Assembly (NCBI GenBank): GCA_003255025.1
Contig: QANY01004854.1
Span: forward strand, 178,248-242,247
Direction: 5' to 3'
Length of the DNA: 64,000 bases
Origin: Datisca glomerata
Taxonomy: Eukaryota; Streptophyta; Magnoliopsida; Cucurbitales; Datiscaceae
Shown: positions 1 through 12,900 of the stretch, piece by piece
How the letters are laid out: each line of letters opens with the position of its first letter
How positions within the stretch are numbered: the first letter of the stretch is position 1
Program-made: the position numbers and the translations under genes
The notes under the pieces: model-generated
What the model was told of the DNA's origin: nothing
The model's input: the letters and a program-made list of their open reading frames with translations, nothing else
The model's database searches: none

Positions 1-3000
1 CTAGAGAGAGGGAAATAGAGAAGGAGAGAGAGAAAGAGAGGGAGGAGGAGAGAGATAAAGGAAAGTGGGGGAGAGTGAATAAGTGAGAGAATGAGACGGG
101 AGAGAGAGGGAGAGAGAAGGAGAGGGAGAGAAGGAGTGAGAATGAGAGAGAGAGACAGAGAGAGAGGGAGAGAGAGGGCGAGAGAGACTGAGAGTGAGAG
201 AGGGAGAGAGGGAGGGAGGGAGAGAGAGAGAATGTGAGTGAGAGAGAGTGAGTGTGAGAGAGGGAGAGAGAGGGACAGGGAGAGGGAGAGTGAGAAAGAG
301 ATAGATAGAGATAGAAAGAGAGAGAGAGAAGGATATAGATAGAGAGAGAGAAGGATGCAGATAGAGAGAGAATGAGAGCGAGCGAGCGAGAGAGAGGGGA
401 AGGGAGAGAGAGAGAGTGAAGGAGAGTAAGAGAGCGTGAGAGAGAAAGAAATTGGGACAACGAGAGAGAGAGGGAGAGAGAGGGAAGGAGAGTAAGAGAG
501 CGGGAGAGAGAAAGAAATAGAAACAGCGGGAGAGAGAGAGGGAGAGGGAGAGGGAGTGGGAGAGGGAGAGGGAGAGCGAGAGAGAGAGAAAGCGAGAGCG
601 AGTGAGCGAGAGCGAGTGAGCGAGAGCGAGCGGGCAAGAGGGAGAGAGAGGAAGGGAGAGAGAGTGAGAGAGAGAAAGAGTGAGAGAAAGAGAGATATAG
701 AGAGGAGGGAGGGAGAGGGGGAGATAGAGAGAGAGAGAGGGAGTGGCAGAGAGAGGGGGAGAAAGAGAAGGAGAGTTAGGGAGAGTGAATAAGAGAGAGA
801 GAGAGTGTAGGAGACAGAGGGAGAGAGAGGGAGAGGGAGAGTGAGAATGAAAGAGAGAGAAAGATAGAGAGAGGGAGACTAAGAGCGAGCGAGCTAGAGA
901 GAGGGAGGGAGGGAGAGAGAGGGAGAAGGAGAGTAAGAGTGGGAGAGAAAGAGAGATAGCAAGAGAGGGACCGAGGGAGGGAGGGAGAGAGAGATATAGA
1001 GAGGGAGAGTGAGAGAGAAGGAGTTAGAGAGAGAAAGAGCGAGATATAGAGAGAATGAGAGTGAGACAGAGTGTGTTAGAGAGAGAAAGAGCGAGTGGGA
1101 GAGGGAGGGAGAGGGAGAGGGAGAGGGAGAGTGAGAGAGAGAGATAGAAAGAGAGGAGTGAGAGCGAGAGAGAGAGAGAGAGCGAGAGAGATAGGGTCAA
1201 AGATTGAGAGAGAGTGGGAGAGCGAGAGAAAGAGAGATAAAGATGTAGATAGATAGGGACAGAGAGAGCGACTGAGTGAGAGAGAGACAGAGAGAGAGTG
1301 CTAGAGAGAGGGAGAGAGAGAGAGTGGAAAAGAGAGGGGGAGAGAGAGAGATGGAGTGTGAGGGAGAGTGAATAAGAGAGAGAGAGTGTGGGAGAGAGAG
1401 GGGGAGAGAGAGGGAGAGGGAGAGGGAGAGTGAGAATGAGAGAGAGAGATAGAGAGTGACTGAGTGCGAGCGAGAGAGAGAGAGAAGAAGGGAGAGAGAG
1501 AGAAGGTGAGTGAGTGTGACAGAGAGAGCGGGAGAGAGAGAGGGAGAGCGAGGGAGAGGGAGAGGGGGAGTGAGGAAGAGAGAGATAGAGACAGAGAGGG
1601 AGAGGGGAGTGAGAAAGAGAGAGATAGAGACAGAGAGAGAAGGATGTAGATAGGGAGAGAGAAGGATATAGATAGAGAGAGAGTGTGAGAGCGAGTGAGA
1701 GGGAGATAGAGAGGCTATGAGATACATATAGAGATAGAGAGAGGCTATTAAAGAGAGAGGGATGGAGAGATAGAGTGAGAGAGTAAAATAGAGAGGGTTA
1801 GAAAGAAAGAGGGAAGGAGAGGAAGATGGGGAGGGAGAGTAAGAGCGAGAAGGAGAGTTAGAGAGAGTGAGTGAGAGAGAGAGAGGGAGAGAAAGGGAGA
1901 AAAAGTGTTATAGAGAGAGTGAGAGCGAGCTAGTGAGAGAGAGGGAGTGGGAGACGGAGAGAGAAAGAGAGAGATAGCGAGAGGTAGAGGGAGATAGTGT
2001 GAGTGAATGAGAAAGAGAGAAAGATGGAGGGAGAGAGAGAGAGCGAGGGAGAGAGAGAGCGAGGGAGAGAGAGAGGGAGAGAGATACAAAGAGAGTGGGA
2101 GAGAGACATAGAGAGAGAGAAGGAGAGAGACATAGAGCGAGAGTGGGAGAGAGAGACACAAGGAGAGAGAGGGAGATAGAAGGAGAGAGAGAGAGACACA
2201 AAGAGAGAAGGAGAATGAGAGAGAGTGAGTTAGAGAGAGAAAGAGCGAGCGGAAGAGTGAGGGAGAGAGGGAGTGGGAGAGGGAGAGAGAAAGAGAGAGA
2301 TAACGAGAGGGAGAGGGAGAGGGAGAATAGTGTGAGTGAATGAGAAAGAGAGAAGGATGGAGGGAGAGATAGAGAGCGAGGGAGAGAGAGGGAGAGGGAG
2401 ATACAAAGAGAGTGGGAGAGAGAGAGACATAGAGAGAGAAGGAGAGAGACACAGAAAGAGAGTGGGAGAGAGACACAAAGAGAGAGAGGGAGATAGAAGG
2501 AGAGAGAGACACACACAGAGAGAGAAGGAGAGTGAGAGAGAGTGAGTTAGAGAGAGAAAGAGCGAGCGGGAGAGTGAGGGAGAGAGGGAGGGAGAGGGAG
2601 ATGGAGAGGGAGATGGATAGGGAGATGGAGAGTGAGAGAGAGAGAGATAGATAGAGAGGAGTGAGAGCGAGCGAGCGAGAGAGAGAGAGAGCGAGAGAGA
2701 TAGGGACAAAGATTTAGAGAGAGAGTGGGAGAGAAAGAGAAAGAGAGAGATAAAGATGTAGATAGATAGGGACAGAGAGAGCGAGTGCGTGAGAGAGAGA
2801 GAGAGACAGAGGGAGAGAGAGCTCTAGAGAGTGAGAGAGAGATAGATAGAGAGGAGTGAGAGCGAGAGAGCGAGAGAGATAGGGACAAAGATTGAGAGAG
2901 AGTGGGAGAGTGAGAGAAAGAGAGAGATAAAGATGTAGATAGATAGGGACAGAGAGAGCGACTGAGTGAGAGAGAGAAAGACAGAGAGAGAGCTAGAGAG

Positions 3001-5057
3001 AGGGAGATAGAGAGGGAAAGATAGAGAGTGGAAGAGAGAGAAGGGGAGAGAGAGAGATGGAGAGTGAGGGAGAGTGGATAAGAGAGAGAGAGTGTGGGAG
3101 AGAGGGAGAGAGAGAGAGGGATAGTGAGAATGAGAGAGATAGAGAGAGTGACTGAGTGCGAGCGAGAGAGAGAGAAGTGGAGAGAGAGAGAAGGTGAGTG
3201 AGTGTGAGAGAGAGAGCGGGAGAGAGAGAGGGAGAGAGAGGGAGAGGGAGAGGGGGAGTGAGAAAGAGAGAGATAGAGACAGAGAGGGAGAGGGGAGTGA
3301 GATAGAGAGAGATAGAGATAGAGAGAGAAGGATGGAGAGATAGAGTGAGAGAGGGAGAGATAGAGTGAGAGAGTAAAATAGATTTATAGAGAGATGGAGG
3401 GAGAGAGGAAGAAATATCGAAAGAGAGAGGGAGAGAGGGTTAGAAAGAAAGAGGGAGGGAGAGGAAGAGGGGGAGGGAGAGTGAGAGAGAGTGAGTGAGT
3501 GAGAGAGAGGGAGAGAAAGGGAGAAAAAGAGGGAGAGAGAGAGATACAGACACAGAGAGAGAGAGATAGTGAGAGTGAGAGCGAGCGAGTGAGAGAGGGA
3601 GTGGGAGAGGGAGAGAGAAAGAGAGAGAATGCGAAAGGGAGAGGGAGATAGTGTGAGTGAATGAGAAAGAGAGAAAGATGGAGGGAGATGGAGAGAGCGA
3701 GGGAGAGAGAGATACAAAGAGAGTGGGAGAGTGAGAGACATAGAAAGAGAGAAGGAGAGAGACATAGACAGTGGGAGAGAGAGACACAAAGAAAGAGCGT
3801 GAGATAGAAGTAGAGAGAGAGACACACAGTGAGAGAGAATGAGAGTGAGAGAGAGTCAGTTAGAGAGAGAAAGAGCATGCGGGAGAGTGAGGCAGAGAGG
3901 GAGTGGGAGAAGGAGAGACAAAGAGAGTGATAGCGAGAGGGAGAGGGAGAGGGAGATAGTGTGAGTGAATGAGAAAGAGAGAAAGATGGAGGGAGAGATA
4001 GAGAGAGCGAGGGAGAGAGAGAAGGAGAGAGAGAGATACAAAGAGAGTGGGAGAGAGAGACATAGAGAGAGAAGGAGAGAGACATAGAGAGAGAGTGGGA
4101 GAGAGAGACACAAGAGAGAGTGGGAGATAGGAGAGAGAGAGAATGAGAGTGAGTTAGAGAGAGAAAGAGCGAGCGGGAGAATGAAGGAGAGAGGGAGGGA
4201 GAGGGAGAGGGAGAGTGAGAGTGAGAGAGAGAGAGATAGATAGAGAGGAGTGAGAGCGAGCGAGTGAGAGAGAGAGAAGGAGAGAGATAAGGACAAAGAT
4301 TGAGAGAGAGTGTGGGAGAGAAAGAGAAAGAGGGAGATAAAGATGTAGATAGATAGGGACAGAGAGAGCGAGTGAGTGAGAGAGAGAGAGTGAGAAAGAT
4401 ATAGATAGATAGAGAGAAAGAAGGATACATATAGAGAGAGACACAGAGAGAGTGGGAAAGAGAGAGAGGGAGAAAGAGAGAAACAGAGAGAGAAGGAGAG
4501 TGAGAGAATGAGTTAGAGAGAGAGAGAGAGAGAGAGCGAGCGGGAGAGTGAGGGAGAGAGGGAGGGAGAGGGAGAGGAAGAGGGAAAGTGAGAGAGAGAG
4601 ATAGATAGAGAGGAGTGAGAGCAAGCGAGCGAGAGAGAGAGAGCGAGAGAGATAGGGACAAAGATTGAGAGAGTGTGGGAGAGAAGAGAAAGAGAGAGTT
4701 AAAGATGTAGATAGATAGGGACAGAGGGAGCGAGTGAGTGAGAGAGAGAGAATGATAGAGAGAGAGCTAGAGAGGGGGAGAGAGAGTGGAAGAGAGAGGG
4801 GGAGAGAGAGAAGGAGAGTGAGGGAGAGCGAATAAGAGAGAGGGTGTGTGAGAAAGAGAGGGAGAGAAAGATAGAGAGAGAGGGAGGGAGGGAGAGAGAG
4901 GGAGAAGGAGAGTGAGAGTGGGAGAGAAAGAGAGATAGCAAGAGAGGGACAGAGGGAGGGAGGGAGAGAGATATATAGAGAGGGAGAGTGAGAGAGAAGG
5001 AGTTAGAGAGAGAAATAGCGAGATATAGAGAGAAGGAGAGAGACATAGAGAGAGAGA

Positions 5058-5170
5058 GTGGGAGAGAGAGACACAAAGAGAGAGTGGGAGAGAGAGACAC
5101 AAAGAGAAAGTGGGAGAGAGAGACACAAAGAGAGAGTGGGAGAGAGAGACACAAAGAGAGAGTGGGAGAT
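5058..5170. repeat. 26-bp minisatellite inside the GA arm
   Basis: The phrase GTGGGAGAGAGAGACACAAA starts at 5,058, 5,084, 5,110 and 5,136, and a truncated copy starts at 5,162. The period is exactly 26 bp. Copies differ by about one base; for example, the second ends in AAAGAGAAA rather than AAAGAGAGA. The same GACACAAAG core occurs singly elsewhere in the left arm, so this is a local expansion of an existing submotif. Confidence 0.9.
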
Positions 5171-5667
5171 AGGAGAGAGAGAGAATGAGAGTGAGAGAGA
5201 GAGAGTTAGAGAGAGAAAGAGCGAGCGGGAGAGTGAGGGATAGAGGGAGTGGGAGAGTGAGAGAGAGAGATAGATAGAGAGGAGTGAGAGCGAGCGAGCG
5301 AGAGAGAAAGAGAGCGAGAGAGATAGGGACAAAGATTGAGAGAGAGTGTGTGTGAGAGCGAGAGAAAGAGAGAGATAAAGTTGTAGATAGATAAGGATAG
5401 AGAGAGCGATTGAGTGAGAGAGAGAGACGGAGAGAGAGAGAGAGTTAGAGAGAGAGGGAGATAGAGAGGGAGAGAGAGAGAGTGGAAGAGAGAGAGGGGG
5501 AGAGAGAGAAGGAGAGTGAGGGAGAGTGAATAAGAGAGAAAGAGTGTGGGAGAGAGGGAGAAATAGAGGGAGAGGGAGAGGGAGTGTGAGAATGAGAGAG
5601 AGAGATAGAGAGAGTGACTGAGTGCGAGCGAGAGAGAGGGAGGGAGAGAGAGAGAGAAGGTGAGTGA

Positions 5668-5698
<31 letters not shown>

Positions 5699-6788
5699 CT
5701 GGAGAGGGAGAGGGGGAGTGTGAAAGAGAGAGCTAGAGATAGAGAGAGAGAGAAGGATATAGATAGAGAGAGAGAGAGGGAAAGACGGATACATATAGAG
5801 AGAGTGAGAGCGAGTGAGAGGGTGATAGAGAGGCTATGAGATACATATAGAGATAACGAGATAGGCTATGAAAGAGAGAGGGATGGAGAGATAGAGTGAG
5901 AGAGTAAAATAGATTTAGAGAGAGATGGAGGGAGAGAGGAAGGGATATCGAAAGAGAGAGGGAGAGAGGGAGAGGGGGAGAGAGGGTTAGAGAGAAGAGG
6001 GAGGGAGAGGAAGAGGGGGAGGGAGAGTGAGAGCGAGAAGGAGAGTGAGAGAGAGTGAGTGAGTGAGAGAGAGGGAGAGAAAGGGAGAAAAAGAGGGAGA
6101 GAGAGATATAGACACAAAGAGAGAGAGAGATAGAGAGAGTGAGAGCGAGCGAGAGAAAGGGAGTGGGAGAGGGAGAGAGAAAGAGAGAGATAGCGAGAGG
6201 CAGAGGGAGATAGTGTGAGTGAATGAGAAAGAGACAAAGATGGAGGGAGAGAGAGAGGGAGAGAGAGAGATACAAAGAGAGTAGGAGAGAGAGAGACATA
6301 GAGAGAGAGAAGGAGAGAGACACAGGGAGAGAGTGCGAGAGAGAGACATAAAGAGAGAAAGGGAGATAGAAGGAGAGAGAGACACAGAGAGAGAAGGAGA
6401 GTGAGAGATAGTGAGTTAGTGGGAGAAAGAGCGAGCGGGAGAGTGAGAGAGAGAGGGAGGGAGAGGGAGAGGGAGAGTGAGATAGAGAGAGATAGATAGA
6501 GAGGAGTGAGAGCGAGCGAGCGAGAGAGAGAGTGAGAGAGATAGGGACAAAGATTTAGAGTGAGTGGGAGAGAAATAGAAAGAGAGAGATAAAGATGTAG
6601 ATAGATAGGGATAGAGAGAGCGAGTGAGTGAGAGAGAGAGAGAGCTAGAGAGAGGGAGATAGAGAGGGAGAGAGAGTGGAAGGGAGAGAGGGGGAGAGAG
6701 AGAGAAGGAGAGTAAGGGAGAGTGAATAAGAGAGAGAGTGTGGGAGAGAGAGGGAGAGAGAAAGAGAGATAGAGAGAGATAAATAGAT

Positions 6789-7330
6789 AGATATATAGAC
6801 ATATAGATAGAGAGCGAGTGGGAGAGGGAGAGGGAGAGCGAGAGGGAGAGAGAGAGAGAAGGAGAGTAAGAGAGCGTGAGAGAGAAAGAAATAGAGACAG
6901 AAGGAGAGAGAGAGAGAGGAAGTGAGAGCGAGTGAGCGAGAGCGAGTGAGCGAGAGCGAGCGGGCAAGAGGGAGAAAAAGGAAGGGAGAGAGAGAGTGGG
7001 AGAGAGAAGGAGTGATAGAACGAGAGACATAGAGAGGAGGGAGGGAGAGGGGGAGAGAGAAAGAGAGATAGAGAGAGAGATAGATAGAGAGAAATAGTGA
7101 AAGAAAGAGAGAGAGGGAGGGAGAGAGATTGGGAGTGCGTGATGGGAGAGAGAGAAGGATAGTGGGAGAGTGAGAGTGAGAGAGTGAGAGCGGGAGAGAG
7201 CGAGAGGAAGGGAGAGAGAGAGTGGGAGAAAGAGAGATAGAGAGAGGGGGAGAGAGGGGGAGAGAGAAAGAGAGATAGAGATAGATAGATAGATAGATAG
7301 ATATATAGACATATAGATATATAGATAGAG
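6789..7330. repeat. Pair of GATA/ATATAG tags
   Basis: The string ATATATAGACATATAGATA occurs at 6,791 and again at 7,301, an offset of 510 bp. Each copy follows a short GATA run, and the longer run lies at about 7,279-7,302. The pair brackets a roughly 510-bp duplicated stretch that contains two related GGAGGGAGAGGGGGAGAGAG segments. These are among the few AT-richer islets in the arm. Confidence 0.7.
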
Positions 7331-7560
7331 AGTGAGTGAGAGGGAGATAGAGAGGCTATGAGATACATATAGAGATAGAGAGAGCGGCTATGAAAGAGAG
7401 AAGGATGGAGAGATAGAGTGAGAGAGTAAAATAGATTTAGAGAGAGATGGAGGGAGAGAGGGAGAGATATCGAAAGAGAGAGGGAGAGAGGGAGAGGGGG
7501 AGAGAGGGTTAGAGAGTAAGAGGGAAGGAGAGGAAGAGGGGGAGGGTGAGTGAGAGCGAG

Positions 7561-8400
7561 AAGGAGAGTGAGAGTGAGTGAGTGAGAGAGAGAGAGACGG
7601 AGAGAAAGGGAGAAAAAGAGGGAGAGAGATACAGGCACAGAGAGAGAGATAGAGAGAGTGAGAGCGAGCGAGTAAGTGAAAGGGAGTGGGAGAGGGAGAG
7701 AGAAAGAGAGAGATAGCGAGAGGGAGAGGGAGATAGTGTGAGTGAATGAGAAAGAGAGAAAGATGGAGGGGGAGAGAGAGAGCGAGGGAGAGAGAGAGGG
7801 AGAGAGAGAGAGAGATACAAAGAGAGTGGGAGAGAGAGAAGGAGAGAGACATAGAGAGAGTGGGAGAGAGAGACACAAAGAGAGAGAGGGAGAGAGAAGG
7901 AGAGAGAGACACATAGAGAGAAGGAGAGTGAGAGAGAGTGAGTTAGAGAGAGAGAGAGCGAGCGGGAGAGTGAGAGCGAGAAGGAGAGTGAGAGAGAGTG
8001 AGTGAGTGAGAGAGAGGGAGAGAAAGGGAGAAAAAGAGGGAGAGAGAGATACAGACACATAGAGAGAGAGATAGAGAGAGTGAGAGCGATCGAGTGAGAG
8101 AAAGGGAGTGGGAGAGGGAGAGAAAAAGAGAGAGATAGCGAGAGGGAGAGGGAGATAGTGTGAGTGAATGAGAAAGAGAGAAAGATGGAGGGATAGAGAG
8201 AGAGCGAGGGAGAGAGAGAGGGAGAGAGAGAGAGATACAAAGAGAGTGGGAGAGAGAGAAGGAGAGAGACATAGAGAGAGTGGGAGATAGAGACACAAAG
8301 AGAGAGAGGGAGAGAGAAGGGGAGAGAGAGACACAGAGTGAGAAGGAGAGTGAGAGAGAGTGAGTTAGAGAGAGAGAGAGTGAGCGGGAGAGTGAGGGAG
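7561..8400. repeat. 420-bp tandem duplication in the GA arm
   Basis: The sequence beginning AAGGAGAGTGAGAG at 7,561 recurs at 7,981, exactly 420 bp later. Downstream landmarks follow at nearly the same offset: AGGGAGTGGGAGAGGG is at 7,681 and 8,103. A block reading ATAGTGTGAGTGAATGAGAA lies in both copies, followed by AAAGATGGAGG. The near-identity implies a recent unequal exchange compared with the rest of the arm. Confidence 0.85.
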
Positions 8401-8992
8401 AGAGGGAGGGAGAGGGAGAGGGAGAGGGAGAGTGAGAGAGAGACGGAGAGTGAGGGAGAGTAAATAAGAGAGAGAGAGAGAGAGAGAGTGATTGAGTGCG
8501 AGCGAGAGAGAGAGGGAGGGAGAGAGAGAGAGAAGGTGAGTGAGTGTGAGAGAGAGAGAGTGTGAGAGAGAGCGGGAGAGGGAGAGGGGGAGTGTGAAAG
8601 AGAGAGCTAGAGACAGAGAGAGAGAGAGAAGAATATAGATTGAGAGAGAGAGAAAGAAGGATATAGATAGAGAGAGAGTGAGAGCGAGTGAGAGGGTGAT
8701 AGAGAGGCTATGAGATACATATAGAGATAGAGAGAGAGGCTATGAGATACATATAGAGATAGAGAGAGAGTAAAATAGATTTAGAGAGAGATGGAGGGAG
8801 AGGAAGAGGGGGAGGGAGAGAGAGGGAGGGAGAGAGGATTAGAGAGAGAGGGAGGGAGAGGAAGAGGGGGAGGGAGAGTGAGAGGGAGAAGGAGAGTGAG
8901 AGAGAGTGAGTGAGTGAGAGAGAGAGGGAGAGAAAGGGAGAAAAAGAGGGAGAGAGATACAGACACAGGGAGAGAGAGATAGAGAGAGTGAG

Positions 8993-9252
8993 AGCGAGCA
9001 AGTGAGAGAAAGGGATTGGGAGAGGGAGAGAGAAAGAGAGAGATAGCGAGAGGGATAGGGAGATAGTGTGTGTGAGTGAGAAAGAGAGAAAGATGGAGGG
9101 AGAGAGAGAGCGAGGGAGTGAGAGCGAGCGAGTGAGAGAAAGGGATTGGGAGAGGGAGAGAGAAAGAGAGAGATAGCGAGAGGGATAGGGAGATAGTGTG
9201 TGTGAGTGAGAAAGAGAGAAAGATGGAGGGAGAGAGAGAGCGAGGGAGTGAG
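8993..9252. repeat. 130-bp tandem duplication
   Basis: AGTGAGAGAAAGGGATTGGG occurs at 9,001 and 9,131. The following bases, through ATAGCGAGAGGGATAGGG, ATAGTGTGTGTGAGTG and AGCGAGGGAGTGAGAG, match almost perfectly in both copies. The period is 130 bp with two copies. The GTGTGTGTGAGTG variant is unique to this pair, so it is a young duplication. Confidence 0.9.
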
Positions 9253-9980
9253 AGGGAGAGAGAGATACAAAGAGAGTGGGAGAGAGAGACATAGAGAGAG
9301 AGAAGGAGAGAGACACAGAGAGAGAGTGGGAGAGAGAGACACAAAGAGAGAGAGGGAGATAGAAGAAGAGAGAGAGACACAGAGAGAGAATGAGAGTTAG
9401 AGAGTGAGTTAGAGAGCGAAAGAGCGAGGGGAGAGTGAGAGAGAGAGGGAGGGAGTGCGAGAGGGAGAGTGAGATAGAGAGAGAGGAGTGAGAGCGAGCC
9501 AGCGAGAGAGAGTGTGTGAGAGAGATAGGGACAAAGATTTAGAGTGAGAGTGGGAGAGAAAGAGAAAGAGAGAGATAAAGATGTAGATAGATAGGGACAG
9601 AGAGAGCGAGTGAGTGAGAGAGAGACAGAGAGAGAGAGCTAGAGATAGAGGGAGATAGAGAGGACAAGAGAGAGTGGAAGAGAGATAGGGGAGAGAGAGA
9701 GAGAAGGAGAGTAAGGGAGAGTGAATAAGAGAGAGAGAGTGTGGGAGAGAGAGGGAGAGAGGGGGGGAGAGGGAGAGGGTGAGTGAGAATGAGAGAGAGA
9801 GAGATAGAGAGAGTGACTGAGTGCGAGCGAGAGAGAGAGAGAGGGAGGGAGAGAGAGAGAAAGTGAGTGAGTGTGAGAGAGGGAGTGGAAGAGAGAGAGG
9901 GACAGGGACAGGGGGAGTGGGAAAGAGAGATATAAAGACAAAGAGAGAAGTATATAGATAGAGAGAGAATAAAGGATACA

Positions 9981-12900
9981 GATAGAGAGAGAGTGACAGT
10001 GAGCGAGCGAGAGAGAGAGAGGGAGGGAGGGAGAGTGAAGGAGAGTGAGAGGGCATGAGAGAGAAAGAAATAGGGACAGCGGGAGAGAAAAGGAGAGAGA
10101 GTGAAATGGAGAGGGAGAGGGAGAGGAAGAGGGAGAGCGAGAGAGAGAGTCAGAGTGAGTGTGAGAGAAAGTGTGAGAGAAAGAGAGATAGAGAGAGGGG
10201 GAGAGAGAGGAGGAGAGAGAGAAAGAGAGATAGAGAAAGAGATAGATAGATATATAGAGAAAGAGTGAGAGAGAGAGAGGGAGGGAGGGAGAGAGATTGG
10301 GAGAGGGAGGGAGAGAGAGTGAGGGAGAGAGATTGAGAAAGCGTGAAGGGAGAGAGAGAGAAGGATAGTGGGAGCTTGAGAGTCAGAGAGTGAGAGCGGG
10401 AGAGAGAGGGGGAGAGGGAGAGGGATAGGGAGAAAGAGAGAGAGATAGAGTGAGAGAGAGAGTTAGAGCGAGCGAATAAGAGAGAGAGGGAAGAAGATAG
10501 AGAGATAGTGAGAGAGGGAGGGAAAGAGAGAGTGAGAGAAAGTGAGATAGAGAGAGGGGGAGAGAGGGAGAGATATAAAGAGAGATAGAGATAGAGAGAT
10601 AGATAGATAGATAGAGAGAGAGTGTGTGTGAGGGAAACAGAGAGAGAGGGAGGGATAGAGATTGGGAGAGGAGAGAGAGAGTGAGGGAGAGAGAGATCGC
10701 GAGACCACGAAGAGAGAGAGAGAGAGAGAGAGAGGGAGTGAGAGAGAGATAGAGATAGAGAGAGAGGCTATGAGAGAGAGAGAGGGTGGATGGATAGATA
10801 GAATGAGAGAGAAACATAGATTTAGAGACAGATAGATGGGGAGAGAGAGCAAGTGAGAGAGAGATGGAAGGAGAGAGGGAGAGAGAGTAAGAGAGAGTGA
10901 GAGAGAGTGAGAGAGAGAAAGAGACAATGAGTGAGAGATTGAGAGCGGGAGAAAGAGGGACAAAGAGGGACAAGGAGAGGGAGAGAGAGCAAGAAAGATA
11001 GGGAGGGAGAAAAAGTGTGTTAGGGAGATAGGGAGAGAGAAAAAGAGAGATAAAGAGATGGGAGAGAGAGGGAGAAAGAGAGATAGGGTAGGAGGGAGAT
11101 TGAGAGAGATAGATAGATAGAGAGAAGGAGGAAGAGAGAGTGAGTGAGTGAGAGACAGAGGGAGTGAGTGAGTGAGAGTGAAAGAGGGAGAGAGAGACAC
11201 GAAGAGGGAGAGGGGGAGAGATAGAGAGAGAGTGGGAGTGAGGGAATGAGAGAGAAAGGGACAGGGAGAGGGAGAGAGAGAAAGAGACATTGTGAGAGAG
11301 ATATGGAGGGGGAGAGAGAAAAAGGGAGAGAGTGAGGGAGAGAGAGGGAGGGAGAGAGGGAGAGATAGAGGGAGTGAGGGAGAGAGAGGGAGAGAGATAG
11401 AGAGACAGAGAGAGAAGGAGCGTGAGAGAGAGTGACTAAGAGAGAGAAAGAGTGGGAGAGAGAGGGAGAGAGAGGGAGAGGGAGAGGGAGAAAGATAGAT
11501 AGATAGAGAGAGTGAGAGAGAGAAAGAGAGAATGGGAAAGAGGGAGATAGAGATGTAGATAGAGAGAGAGCGAGAAAGTGATAGCGAGAGAGGGTGGGAG
11601 GGTGGGAGGGAGAGAGTCAGAGAGAGAAAGAGACAAAGAGTGAAAGAGAAAGAGAAAGAGAGAGAGAAAGATGTAGATAGCTAGCGAGAGAGAATGCGAG
11701 TAAGTGAGAGAGAGAGAAAGAGAGAGAGAGCTAGAGAGCGAGAGGGAGATAGAGAGGGAGAGGGAAGGGAGAGAGAAGGATCAAGAGAGAGAGAGAGCGA
11801 GAGATAGAGAGGGAGACGTGTTGAGAGGGTGAGTTTGGGAGAGAGAGATTGAGAGAGAGAGATTGAGAGAGAGAGAGAGATTGAGAGAGAGTGTGGGCAG
11901 AGAGAGAGCCGGATAGCGAGAGTGAGAGAGGGAGGGAGAGAGATTGCGAGAGGGAGAGAGAGTGAGGGTTAAAGACAGAGAGAGATCGAGAGATAGGGGA
12001 GAGAGTGAAAGAGAGAGAGAGAAAATGAGAGATAGAGAAAGAGAGAGGAGGGGGAGAGAGAGAGGGATGGAGAGTGAGAGAGATAGAAATAAATTTATAG
12101 AGAGAGAAAGAGGGAGGATACACAGAGAGAAAGGGAGAGAATGAAGGGAGAGACAGATCGAGAGAGCGAGCGAGAGAGAGAGGGAGAGAAAGAAGGGAGA
12201 GATAGATCGAGAAAGCGAGTGAGAGAGAGTGTGAGAGAGGGAAGGAGTGATAGATGGAGAGGGAGAGGGAGAGAAAGAGAGAAAGAGTGAGAGAGAAGAC
12301 ATAGAGAGAGTGTGAGAGTGAGAGAGAGAGGGAGAAAGATAGAGAGAGAGAGACAGATAGAGAGAGGAGACATAAAGAGAGATAAATGGATTGATAGAAA
12401 GAGAGAAAGAGAGATAGAGAGCGAGAGAGAGATAAAGAGAGGAGGCATAGAGAGAAAATGAGAGAGAGAGAGAGATAGTGCTAGAGAGAGGATGGAAGAT
12501 AGAGAAGGAGAAAAAAAAAGAGAAACAAAGAGCGAGAGGGAGGGAGGGAGAGAAAGAGAGAGAGTGAGAGAGATAGTGATAGAGAGGGACAAAGTGAGAG
12601 TGAGCGAGGGAGAGAGAGAGACAGGGAATGAGAGAGAGATAGCGAGAGAGGGAGGGAGAGAGTGAGAGTGAGAGAGAGAGAGGGGGGGAGAGAGGGAGGG
12701 AGAGAGAAAGAAAGAGATATATAGAGAGAGATAGATAGATAAATACATAGAGAGGGGGAAAGAGAGAGAGTGAGAGAGGGAGAGAGATTGGGAGAGGAGA
12801 GAGATTGGGAGAAGAGAGAGAGAGTGTGAGGGGGAGAGAGAGATCGAGAGACCGCAAAGAGAGAGAGAGACAATGGAGAGAGGGACTAAGAGAGATAGAG

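Larger units (their letters stand above)
1..9980. repeat. GA-rich composite satellite, left arm, subfamily L1
   Basis: The + strand is almost pure purine, mostly GAGA with GGGAGA and GTGAGA variants. It is not a simple microsatellite, because rare-base tags recur in a fixed context. A tag running from GACAAAGATT to GATGTAGATAGATAGGGA (about 85 bp) is seen near 1,193, 2,703, 2,882, 4,290, 4,654, 5,324, 6,543 and 9,527. A second tag, GGCTATGAGATACATATAG followed by GTAAAATAGA, is seen near 1,711, 5,832, 7,353 and 8,706, giving local spacings of about 1.5 and 1.35 kb. A third, GGGAGAAAAAGAGGGAGAG, recurs near 3.5, 6.1, 7.6, 8.0 and 8.9 kb. This indicates higher-order units shuffled by unequal exchange. 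No gene is visible. The open frames are Arg/Glu-rich on + and Ser/Leu-rich on -, as expected from composition alone. Confidence 0.93.

Noticed and set aside
556..792. Arg/Glu-rich open frames on the purine strand in both GA arms
   Set aside because: GAG/AGA repeat translates as Glu/Arg in every frame. They resemble coiled-coil or charged proteins only superficially and overlap open frames on the other strand.
5058..5170. Regular short repeats as a possible CRISPR array
   Set aside because: The 26-bp units are directly adjacent with no spacers and sit in plant-like satellite DNA without cas genes.
7279..7330. GATA/ATATAG runs as a promoter or TATA box
   Set aside because: There is no downstream gene. 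The same islet is duplicated 510 bp away as part of the repeat.
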